Source of the DNA: Intestinibacter bartlettii
Lineage (GTDB): Bacteria; Bacillota; Clostridia; Peptostreptococcales; Peptostreptococcaceae
Length of the DNA stretch: 42,618 nucleotides
Direction: 5' to 3'
Assembly (NCBI RefSeq): GCF_018917435.1
Contig: NZ_JAHLOQ010000029.1
Coordinates: 1 to 42,618, forward strand
Made by a program: the position numbers and the translations under genes. The notes below the pieces were generated by a model. The model worked only from the letters and a program-made list of their open reading frames with translations. It searched no databases and had not been told where the DNA came from. Of this stretch, positions 24,661 through 31,759 are shown in pieces (position 1 is the first letter of the stretch; each line of letters starts with the position of its first letter).

Positions 24661-26061
24661 TTAATCTTCTTTTCTTCTTCTATTTATAGCAAATAATCCA
24701 GCTATAGAAGCTAACATTGTACCTACATATCCTGCAATACTTGCATCAGATGTTTGTGGTGGTTCTGGTTTATTAGTATCTTCTTTATCTTCACCTTGAC
24801 CTGGTTGTCCTGGCTTTTCAGTGTCATCTTTGTCGCCACCTTGATCTGGTGTTTCTGGCTTTTCAGTATCATCCTTATCCCCACCTTGACCTGGTTGTTC
24901 AGGTTGATCTGGTTGTTCTGGCACTTCTGGAACTTCTGGTTGTTCTGGAATTACTTCTTTTTCTTTTATTGTTAATACACCATCTACAAATGTCATGTTG
25001 TAGTTGTCGTTTTTATCGCAAGAAGGTGTTATTTTGTATTCCCCTACTTCTTCTCCCACTTCTCTTGTTAATTCTACATTCAGGCTATCTGTATCAGCTA
25101 ATCCTTCTATTGTGTAAGTTAATTCTGGATCAACTTCCCCTACGTATTTACTCACATTGTCAGCAGTTATTGTTAACTCAGCTTTTTCTATTTTTATAGT
25201 TTTAATAGTTGTAGATGCAAAATACTCATTTGTTGAATTATATTTAGCTCTAACTACATAAGTTCCTACTTCTGTTGGTGCTGATTTTAATTTTTTTGCA
25301 CCTTTGTAATAAGTGTAGCTCACTTCTGCATTTTCTATTATTTCGCCTTGTTTGTTTGTTACAACTGTTGTTGGTTCATATGATTTTCCGTCATAACTTT
25401 TGTTTCCAGATGTTATTTCTATGTTACTTTCTTCTCTTCCTATAGTAAATGTTCTTGCTGCAAGTGCTACTTTATATTCTAAATCATCGAAAGAATATGC
25501 TACTGCTGCATAAGTACCTAATTGAGTAGGTTGTTTAGATGAGAAGTAAGGTACTCCTTTATTAGTTATACCTGAGTACATTATTTTAGCTTTTGAAGTT
25601 GTTCCTTCATAATAAGCTTCATGTTTGTAATCAGCTCCATATTTTATACGAGAACCATTAGCTAATGAATCATCTGTGAATGAAACTTTTTTAGTTTCTC
25701 TTATCATTAATAGTGTTCCCATTCCTATTGCAGTGTTTGCATTGCTATCAACTACAACTGCTGTTCCAAGGTAAGCCCCTGGTTGATCTGGGCAACTAAA
25801 TGCTAGTGATGTATTTGATGGTATTATTTCTAAAACTTTTACTATTTGAGAAATATCTATACCTATTGCACCTAATACACCTTCACTATTTTTTAAGAAT
25901 TTAACTAAATCCCCAACATTATTTATTTTTACGCTGCTAAGTAGATTTTTTAATGTATTTGCAGCTATATCATTTCCTAAGTTTAAATCTACATATATTT
26001 TTGGCGATACTTTAACATTATTTTCTTCTATTTTCTGAAATTTTTTAGTTTTTTCGCGCAT
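24661..26061 (-). CDS. MBG-domain, sortase-type surface protein lacking a signal peptide (probably 5'-truncated)
   Basis: A 466-residue frame. Residues about 290-370 form an MBG-type Ig-like domain (ITADNVSKYVGEVDPELTYT), preceded by a related Ig-like segment; then a Pro/Glu/Asp-rich stalk with 15-residue repeats; the end PPQTSD, about 18 hydrophobic residues and RRRKED is a sortase-type anchor. The protein should be exported and bound to the wall, yet the start MREKTKKFQKIEENN is no signal peptide and has no ribosome site. The ATG at 26061 abuts the promoter boxes of RNA copy 2, so the true 5' part was probably replaced. The nearest later Met is past residue 110. Treat as a likely pseudogene. 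Confidence 0.7.
   Translation of the reverse strand: MREKTKKFQKIEENNVKVSPKIYVDLNLGNDIAANTLKNLLSSVKINNVGDLVKFLKNSEGVLGAIGIDISQIVKVLEIIPSNTSLAFSCPDQPGAYLGTAVVVDSNANTAIGMGTLLMIRETKKVSFTDDSLANGSRIKYGADYKHEAYYEGTTSKAKIMYSGITNKGVPYFSSKQPTQLGTYAAVAYSFDDLEYKVALAARTFTIGREESNIEITSGNKSYDGKSYEPTTVVTNKQGEIIENAEVSYTYYKGAKKLKSAPTEVGTYVVRAKYNSTNEYFASTTIKTIKIEKAELTITADNVSKYVGEVDPELTYTIEGLADTDSLNVELTREVGEEVGEYKITPSCDKNDNYNMTFVDGVLTIKEKEVIPEQPEVPEVPEQPDQPEQPGQGGDKDDTEKPETPDQGGDKDDTEKPGQPGQGEDKEDTNKPEPPQTSDASIAGYVGTMLASIAGLFAINRRRKED
24757..24880 (-). repeat. 45-bp repeats in the wall-spanning stalk
   Basis: Two full copies (24791-24835 and 24836-24880) and one diverged partial copy encode units of the form QGGDKDDTEKPxxPx. 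Such repeats commonly vary in number between strains and act as a spacer through the cell wall. Confidence 0.7.
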
Positions 26062-26096
26062 TTTTACATTTTTCTACATATCCCATGAGATATAAT
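26062..26096 (+). promoter_or_regulatory. Activator-type promoter of structured RNA copy 2
   Basis: TTTTACA (26062-26068) and TTCTACA (26072-26078), again 10 bp apart, TATAAT at 26091-26096, again 22 bp after TTTACA. The layout is identical to copy 1, although the bases in between have diverged. Confidence 0.5.
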
Positions 26097-26102
26097 ATAT
26101 TT

Positions 26103-26303
26103 TGTATTTCGATAAAACGAGGGTACAAGGATTTAAGAAAATTATTAAGCAAAATATAAAGATATTATTAATTTGAGTCACAGTATAGTTACTGTTTCGA
26201 CTCTATAATGTTTATTTAAACATCACGTGCAATTTTACATAGTAAAATCATTTCAACATTAAAAGAAGCATTCCAATTAAATCAATGAAATGCTTCTTCT
26301 TTT
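26103..26303 (+). ncRNA. Putative structured small RNA, copy 2
   Basis: A region of about 200 nt with hairpins but no translatable frame: GAGTC (26175-26179) with GACTC (26199-26203) enclosing CAGTA/TACTG; ATGTTT/AAACAT (26208-26223); ATTTTAC/GTAAAAT (26232-26248); then the terminator stem. Its 5' part resembles copy 1 from 24418. It is antisense to nothing obvious; the upstream surface-protein gene runs the other way. Confidence 0.5.
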
Positions 26304-26307
26304 TTTT
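26264..26307. terminator. Bidirectional terminator of RNA copy 2 and of the cooS operon
   Basis: AGAAGCATT (26264-26272) / AATGCTTCT (26289-26297), followed by a T-rich run to 26307 on +; on - it follows the last gene of the cooS operon and exits into TTTT. Confidence 0.8.
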
Positions 26308-26320
26308 ATTTAATTAACTT

Positions 26321-27679
26321 TTACCACTCGAATTGTCCATCTTCTTTAATTTTGAAGAAATCAGAATATCCAAGTTCAAATACTCTTTCCGCTAAATTAT
26401 CAACTTTAATTTTTTCTTTTACAAGTTGAGTATATGGCCCGACATATGAGATATCTCCTTGTGCGATAAATCCTATCAATACGTCATCTTTGATTACAGC
26501 TTTCTTATAATTGTCGCCATCAGTGTAAGTTAATACGTCATAAGTGTCATCTGGTGGTGTTATAAATCCTACTGACACTGTTGGAATTCCTAAGAAGTTC
26601 ATTGTATTTTTGAATTCAAATCTATCTTCTATAATAGCTTCTCCACCAGCCATGTTAATTGCTGCCACTTCTGCTTGTTTTGTTGCTAATGGCCAAATTC
26701 CTGTACCTGTTACATCACCTGCTGCGTATATATCAGGTTTGTTTGTTTCGCCTTTTTCGTTTATTTTGATTCCTTTGTCTGTTTCTATTCCTGAGCCTTC
26801 AACAAGTTCTACATTAGATCTTACACCGGTTGAAACTACTAATAAGTCGCAATCTATTATTTCATCATTTCCTAAATTGATGCCTTTTACTTTTTCATCT
26901 TCGTCTAGTAATATTTCTGATGCCATGCGGTTCTTATAGATTTTTACGCCTTTTTGCTCAAACTTATCTTCATAAGCTTTTGCTGCTCTAACATCTAGTT
27001 GTTTGTCTAGTATACGATCTTCTGATGCAATTAAACTTAAATTTCCGATACCATCTATTTCAACTAATCCTGCTAATGCATCCATACCTACAAGACCTGC
27101 ACCCATTATTACAATATTTTTTGCGTCTTTTGCTTGTTCTTTTATTCCTATTGCATCTTCTATATTTCTAAGTGGATATACATTTTTTGCTTCTCTTAAG
27201 TTTTTAACTGGTGGAATAAATGCGTTGGCACCTGATGTTATCAATAATTTGTCATAAGCCAATTCTTCTTCCTTACCGTCTTTTTCATATTTAATCTTTT
27301 TGTTGTCTGGGTCAATTTCTTTCACTGTCGCTTTTTTAATCCAAGTTGCATCTTGTTTTTCCATAAAATCTTCATCTACAAAGTTGATTCCTTCTATTGT
27401 TCTGTGTCCTGAAATTACATGGTGTAACATGCAACGTGAATATATATTTTCATCTTTTGATACTACTATTATTTTTGCACTTTTGTCTAATTCTCTTAAT
27501 GTCTTTACTGCTGTAACTCCTGCGATACTTGCCCCTATTATTACATAAGTTGTTTCCTCATCTTGTGATTTTGGTCCAACTTTGTGTGCTGGAACTGTAA
27601 CTTCTTTTGGTGCATTTTTAGGAGTAACATTACTTTCTTCTTTATCTGATTTAAATATATTCTTTATTTTATCAAACAT
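26321..27679 (-). CDS. CODH-associated FAD/NAD(P)-dependent oxidoreductase
   Basis: A 452-residue pyridine-nucleotide-disulfide-type flavoprotein with a dinucleotide site IIGASIAGVTAVKTL (about 47-61), a second NAD-type site IVIMGAGLVGMDAL (about 190-203) and the FAD motif IYAAGDVTGTG (about 310-320). A 45-residue hydrophilic N-terminal extension precedes the catalytic domain. Last gene of cooS-cooF-FNOR; its AAGGAGG ribosome site overlaps the cooF stop. In this layout it likely passes electrons from CO through CooF to NAD(P)+ (or the reverse). No hydrogenase or acetyl-CoA synthase gene is next to it. Confidence 0.9.
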   Translation of the reverse strand: MFDKIKNIFKSDKEESNVTPKNAPKEVTVPAHKVGPKSQDEETTYVIIGASIAGVTAVKTLRELDKSAKIIVVSKDENIYSRCMLHHVISGHRTIEGINFVDEDFMEKQDATWIKKATVKEIDPDNKKIKYEKDGKEEELAYDKLLITSGANAFIPPVKNLREAKNVYPLRNIEDAIGIKEQAKDAKNIVIMGAGLVGMDALAGLVEIDGIGNLSLIASEDRILDKQLDVRAAKAYEDKFEQKGVKIYKNRMASEILLDEDEKVKGINLGNDEIIDCDLLVVSTGVRSNVELVEGSGIETDKGIKINEKGETNKPDIYAAGDVTGTGIWPLATKQAEVAAINMAGGEAIIEDRFEFKNTMNFLGIPTVSVGFITPPDDTYDVLTYTDGDNYKKAVIKDDVLIGFIAQGDISYVGPYTQLVKEKIKVDNLAERVFELGYSDFFKIKEDGQFEW

Positions 27680-28159
27680 TTACTCGTCCTCCTTTTGTAA
27701 TTCTAATGCACCGCTTGGGCAGTTATACACACATAGAGGAATTTCTTCTCCTTGGCATAAATCGCATTTTATTATATCTTGTTTTGTTCTGTCATCTGGT
27801 TTTAGAATTCCATAAGGGCAACTCATTACACACATATAACATGAACCACATTTTTCTTTATCATATGAAACTATTCCTGTTTCAGGGTCTTTTGTCATAG
27901 CCCCACTCATGCATGTTGCAACACATTCTGGTTTGTCGCAATGTCTACATGTTAGAGGGACTGGATGCCCCTCATTATTTAGTTCTATATGATTTCTACT
28001 TTCTGTATCGATATGTGATAAATCTATAAAATATTTATCTTTATTTACATCTATAAAGCTATCAAATTTATGTTTTTCGCCACAATTTCTAGTCATGCAG
28101 GCTAACACACAACTTTTGCAACCTGTACATAAATCTTTATGAATTATTATTCTGCGCAT
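27680..28159 (-). CDS. cooF: CooF-like iron-sulfur electron-transfer protein
   Basis: A 159-residue polyferredoxin with four cysteine clusters: CTGCKSCVLAC, CRHCDKPECVATC, CGSCYMCVMSC and CDLC...CVYNC, sufficient for four [4Fe-4S] clusters, the CooF/HycB layout. It should take electrons from the CODH D-cluster and hand them to the flavoprotein encoded next. Start ATG after AAGGAT; 23 bases after cooS and one base from the next gene. Confidence 0.92.
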   Translation of the reverse strand: MRRIIIHKDLCTGCKSCVLACMTRNCGEKHKFDSFIDVNKDKYFIDLSHIDTESRNHIELNNEGHPVPLTCRHCDKPECVATCMSGAMTKDPETGIVSYDKEKCGSCYMCVMSCPYGILKPDDRTKQDIIKCDLCQGEEIPLCVYNCPSGALELQKEDE

Positions 28160-28182
28160 TTGACCACATCCTTAAAAATTAA

Positions 28183-30072
28183 TTATTTTAAACCTAAGCC
28201 TTTTCTTCTATCTACTATTTCTGATTCTAGTTTGTCAGCTGCTGATTGTGGGTCTGGATCTACTATTACACTACCTCCAGTTATATCTTTTAGTCCTTCT
28301 GTTAAAACTTGAGTTACTAATGGTCCTCCAGTTATAAATGGTGGTAAAGCTAGGTGAAGTGGTAGTCCTAAAGCTAAACCGAATGCTCCATCAGCTAATG
28401 CTTGTTCTTCTAACCATTGTGGAGCTGAAAGTGCTACTGGCAATTGTGGTATATCTACGTTTAATGCTGCTGCTAATTCACTAACAACTATTTCGATTCT
28501 TCCTATTGCTAGACATGGTCCAAAGTTTAATACTGGTGGTATATTTAATTTTTTACATACTGCTTTTAAGTTTTCTCCTGCTAATTCTTCTGCTCCTGGT
28601 GACATTAATCCTACATTTTCAAGTCCACCTGTTGAACATCCTGCTGATAATACTAAGATGTCTTTTTTGATTAATTCTTTTACTAATTCTACTGTGTGAA
28701 CATCATGTCCACCAGCAGTCATATTTGAACATCCTACTACTCCGACAACACCTTTGATTGTTCCATCAGCGATTAAGTCTATTAATGGTTTCCAGTTTCC
28801 GCCTAAGAATTCTTTTAGGTTCTTTTCACTTACACCAGTTAAAGATTCGTCATAACCATGATCTTTTGGTATATCTATAGTTACGTTTCCTCTTCTTGCT
28901 TTATAAGCTTCTACTGCTTCGTTTATTAATCTGTGGTCTATTTCATCGAATTTATCTCTATCTAATTGAATCAATTCTGCATTTTTCTTTTTAGCTACAT
29001 CGTCTAAACAAATCATTTTTACTTGTAATTTGTCAGCTATTGGTTCAAGTCCTGGAATTGTACAGTTGAATTCTGAAACTACCATATCAACTGCTCCTGT
29101 TGCTAAAACTGCTTCACTTGTGTAGTTATTTCCTGCATGACCTGCGAATATTTCTTTGTAGTGTTCTCCTCTTAATTGTAAGTCTTGACCTACGCATGTA
29201 CATCCTACTAATCTGAATCCTTTTGCTCCTACTGATTTAGCTACTTCTACTACTTCTGGTAATTTTATTTTTTCTTGGAAACTTGCGAATGTTGAATGTT
29301 GATGTCCTGTTACCATTATGTTTATATAATCTTCGTCAATTACTCTGAATCCTACTGGAGCCATTCTTATAACTGGATCTCCTAAAACTATATCATTTAA
29401 TAAGTTAGTTAAAGTTAAACCATATAAACCTGTACAAATTCCTAATGATAAACAATGCATTAACATGTCTACTGGGTCTGAGCTTAAGTTAGTTGAAGAT
29501 TTTACACATCCATCAAATACTTCTGATTTAGCTCCACCTGGCATGATTCCAAGCTCTTTCCATTTATCTACTCTCATATGGTAAGCTAGTTTTTCAACTA
29601 ATTCCATTTTTTCATATCTTGGTTTGTATAAATCTTTTAGAATTGCGTCTGCTATTTTTACACATCTTTTATGTGGATCGTCATCGAATATTCCTAATTC
29701 TTCGCCTAATATATTTAGAGCTTTTTCACTTTTTATAACTCCATTATGTTCTCCAACATGTTTTACGTTTAAAGCTGTATTTTCAACTACGTGTAAATAA
29801 CATGCTGCCCCTGCTGATACTGCTCTTAAGAAGTTTCTTGCTACTATTGTGTCTGCATCTGCTCCACATATTCCTCTTGGTGATTTTGGAGTTACTCTAC
29901 ATGGTCCGTTTGAACATAATCTACAACAGACACCTTGAAGTCCAAATCCACATTTTACTTTTTGGTCGATTGTTCTTTGGAATGCTGTTTCAAATTCTCC
30001 TGCTTTTGATGCTACAAAACTTTCTAATCTTTTGTCTGCGCTTGCACACATTTTACAACTGTTACAATTCAT
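28183..30072 (-). CDS. cooS: Anaerobic Ni-Fe carbon monoxide dehydrogenase, catalytic subunit
   Basis: A 629-residue CODH that interconverts CO and CO2. Cluster ligands line up with Carboxydothermus CODH-II: D-cluster Cys41 and Cys49; B-cluster Cys50, Cys53, Cys58, Cys69; C-cluster His259, Cys293, Cys337, Cys448, Cys479, Cys520. Hence it should be active if nickel is inserted; the usual nickel chaperone gene cooC is not in the window. Lead gene of the operon with CooF and a flavoprotein, the form thought to couple CO oxidation to NAD(P)H or redox stress rather than to acetogenesis. GGGGGA ribosome site; repeated ATTATGAA elements lie in the promoter zone. Confidence 0.97.
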   Translation of the reverse strand: MNCNSCKMCASADKRLESFVASKAGEFETAFQRTIDQKVKCGFGLQGVCCRLCSNGPCRVTPKSPRGICGADADTIVARNFLRAVSAGAACYLHVVENTALNVKHVGEHNGVIKSEKALNILGEELGIFDDDPHKRCVKIADAILKDLYKPRYEKMELVEKLAYHMRVDKWKELGIMPGGAKSEVFDGCVKSSTNLSSDPVDMLMHCLSLGICTGLYGLTLTNLLNDIVLGDPVIRMAPVGFRVIDEDYINIMVTGHQHSTFASFQEKIKLPEVVEVAKSVGAKGFRLVGCTCVGQDLQLRGEHYKEIFAGHAGNNYTSEAVLATGAVDMVVSEFNCTIPGLEPIADKLQVKMICLDDVAKKKNAELIQLDRDKFDEIDHRLINEAVEAYKARRGNVTIDIPKDHGYDESLTGVSEKNLKEFLGGNWKPLIDLIADGTIKGVVGVVGCSNMTAGGHDVHTVELVKELIKKDILVLSAGCSTGGLENVGLMSPGAEELAGENLKAVCKKLNIPPVLNFGPCLAIGRIEIVVSELAAALNVDIPQLPVALSAPQWLEEQALADGAFGLALGLPLHLALPPFITGGPLVTQVLTEGLKDITGGSVIVDPDPQSAADKLESEIVDRRKGLGLK

Positions 30073-30132
30073 TTTTTAATTCCCCCTAATAATATTTTTT
30101 ACAATAACGTCTATCTCTCATATTGATCCTAA

Positions 30133-30186
30133 ATTATGAATTTTTTATGTATATTATGAATATAATTTTGATTTCTATTTCATAAT
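30133..30186 (-). promoter_or_regulatory. Repeated ATTATGAA elements in the cooS promoter region
   Basis: ATTATGAA occurs at 30133-30140 and 30153-30160 (20 bp apart) and inverted as TTCATAAT at 30179-30186. On the - strand one copy supplies TTCATA (30160-30155) and, 16 bp on, CATAAT (30138-30133), a possible -35/-10 pair. The remainder of 30073-30319 is AT-rich with no gene. Confidence 0.35.
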
Positions 30187-30319
30187 TTTATTTGATTTCA
30201 GTTTTATTTATACCATTATTTTCCATAGTTAAACATCTAATTTATAATTTTTTTATTTTTTATATTTATAACATTTTGATATTATGTTTAAAATCCAAAC
30301 CATTTTTTGGCTCAAATTC

Positions 30320-30351
30320 TTATTGTGATATACAATAAACTTTGCTATAAT
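30320..30351 (+). promoter_or_regulatory. Ferredoxin promoter overlapped by a perfect palindrome
   Basis: -35 TTGTGA (30323-30328), 17 bp, -10 TATAAT (30346-30351). TTATTGTGATATACAATAA (30320-30338) is a perfect 7-5-7 inverted repeat covering the -35, a classic repressor position. It does not match the clostridial Rex, Fur or PerR consensus. Confidence 0.6.
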
Positions 30352-30389
30352 TATAAGTGAAATTAAAATCATTAAAGGGGGATTTTAGT

Positions 30390-30560
30390 ATGGCTTACAA
30401 AATAACAGACGATTGCGTTGCTTGTGGTTCATGTGCAGATGAATGTCCAAACGATGCTATAACTGCAGGAGACGACAAATACAGCATAAATGCTGACGAA
30501 TGTTTAGATTGTGGATCATGTGCTGATGCCTGTCCAAACGATGCTATAGTTGAAGAATAA
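30390..30560 (+). CDS. 2[4Fe-4S] ferredoxin (first of a pair)
   Basis: A 56-residue clostridial ferredoxin starting [20 protein letters not shown], with two CxxCxxCxxxCP clusters. It is the low-potential electron carrier for CODH, hydrogenase or pyruvate oxidoreductase. The frame opens at 30357, but ATG 30390 after AAAGGGGGA is the start. It is divergent from cooS, suggesting a shared redox role. Confidence 0.95.
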   Translation: MAYKITDDCVACGSCADECPNDAITAGDDKYSINADECLDCGSCADACPNDAIVEE

Positions 30561-30569
30561 TAGCAAGTA

Positions 30570-30608
30570 AAAACTATCTAGGGGGTTATTAACCTTGGAT
30601 AGTTTTTT
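30570..30608 (+). terminator. Terminator or attenuator between the two ferredoxins
   Basis: AAAACTATC (30570-30578) / GATAGTTTT (30598-30606) with T-run. No promoter is visible before the second ferredoxin, so read-through here may set its level. Confidence 0.75.
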
Positions 30609-30660
30609 GTTGGGTGATTTAATTTCAAAAATTTTGACATCAATTAAGGAGAACAAAGAT

Positions 30661-30831
30661 ATGGCTTACATAATAGGTAATGCTTGTATAAGCTGTGGTG
30701 CATGTGAATCAGAATGCCCTGTAGAATGTATATCAGCTGGAGATGATCAATACGTAATAGATGCAGATAGCTGCATCGAATGTGGATCTTGTGCTGACGT
30801 ATGTCCTGTAGAAGCTCCATGTGCTGAATAA
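30661..30831 (+). CDS. 2[4Fe-4S] ferredoxin (second of a pair)
   Basis: A 56-residue ferredoxin, MAYIIGNACISCGACESECP, with two CxxCxxCxxxCP clusters. The second loop and the tail ending APCAE differ from the first copy and add a cysteine close to the C-terminus. AAGGAG precedes ATG 30661 by 9 bases; the longer frame from 30595 runs through the terminator and is not used. Probably a paralogue with a different redox partner. Confidence 0.95.
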   Translation: MAYIIGNACISCGACESECPVECISAGDDQYVIDADSCIECGSCADVCPVEAPCAE

Positions 30832-30857
30832 TTTAAATATACTTTTATTTGAACACT

Positions 30858-30890
30858 AAAGCTAAATGGTTTATTCCATTTAGCTTTTTT
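30858..30890 (+). terminator. Terminator after the second ferredoxin
   Basis: AAAGCTAAATGG (30858-30869) / CCATTTAGCTTT (30876-30887), then T-run. Confidence 0.88.
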
Positions 30891-30905
30891 TATATTCCTT
30901 ATAAT

Positions 30906-30950
30906 AAAAAAAGCTGCTACATGAATTACGTACAAAATTTCATGTAGCAG
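30906..30950 (-). terminator. Terminator of rex
   Basis: CTGCTACATGAA (30914-30925) / TTCATGTAGCAG (30939-30950); on - it ends in seven T (30912-30906). Confidence 0.9.
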
Positions 30951-30992
30951 TTAAAGTTTTATAACTTCTTTTTAAGTATAAAAATATCTTGA

Positions 30993-31619
30993 TTAATCTT
31001 CCTTCATTAAGTATGATAATGTGAATAAACTTTCAGTTAAGTTTACATTTTCCACTATAATATCATCTGGTACTTTTAAGTCCATTGGAGCGAAGTTCCA
31101 AAGTCCTTTTACTCCACAGGCAACTAGTCTATCAGCTAATTCTTGTGCTCCGTTTTTTGGAACGCATAAAATACCTATATCTATTTTATTATCTTTTACG
31201 AAATCCTCGATATTATCTGAATCTAATATTTCAAAGTCTCTTATTTTTAATCCTATAATTTTTGGATTAGCGTCGAATAGTCCTTTTATTTCAAATCCAG
31301 CTTTTCTAAATCCAGAATAGTTAGCTATTGCTTGCCCTAGATTACCTGCTCCTATTAGAATTGCATTGTATGGTCTGTCTAGCCCTAGAATTTTTCCGAT
31401 TTCTGCGTGAAGAGCCTCTATGTTGTATCCATACCCTTGTTGTCCAAATCCTCCAAAATTGTTTAAATCTTGTCTTATTTGCGATGCTGTGAATCCTATT
31501 ATTTCACTTAATTCCTTTGAAGATATTCTCTGTACGTCATTTTCAAGTAAGTCACCAAGATATCTATAATACTTAGGTAGTCTTCTGATGACCGCCATCG
31601 ATATGTTCTTACCTGCCAT
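30993..31619 (-). CDS. rex: Redox-sensing transcriptional repressor Rex
   Basis: A 208-residue repressor with an N-terminal winged helix (RISSKELSEIIGFTASQIRQDL, about 31-52) and a Rossmann NAD(H) domain (LIGAGNLGQAIANY). Rex leaves DNA when NADH is high and controls fermentative and hydrogenase genes in Clostridia. ATG 31619 follows GAGGTGA; the longer frame from 31676 has no better site. Divergent from the ABC-F gene; neighbouring cooS and ferredoxin operons are plausible targets, but no full TTGTTAA-N4-TTAACAA site was seen in front of them. Confidence 0.95.
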   Translation of the reverse strand: MAGKNISMAVIRRLPKYYRYLGDLLENDVQRISSKELSEIIGFTASQIRQDLNNFGGFGQQGYGYNIEALHAEIGKILGLDRPYNAILIGAGNLGQAIANYSGFRKAGFEIKGLFDANPKIIGLKIRDFEILDSDNIEDFVKDNKIDIGILCVPKNGAQELADRLVACGVKGLWNFAPMDLKVPDDIIVENVNLTESLFTLSYLMKED

Positions 31620-31759
31620 CGTCTCACCTCTTTTAATTTTTAATATTTTCATAACAATATAATTAAATAATACCATATTTTTTAAATAGTTTCATATATC
31701 CTTGATTATATTATATCAAAAGTTTATAATTTTAGGTAGTTTAAGGAGGTAGAAAACTT

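Noticed and set aside
24757-24880. 45-bp repeats as a CRISPR array
   Set aside because: They are contiguous, in frame and encode the stalk of the surface protein; there are no spacers.
24418-26303. The two RNA units as ends of an invertible DNA switch
   Set aside because: The units are in direct, not inverted, orientation, so inversion between them is not expected; no recombinase gene is near.
30634-30660. TTGACA at 30634-30639 as promoter of the second ferredoxin
   Set aside because: A -10 at correct spacing would fall on the start codon itself; only the ribosome site AAGGAG lies between.
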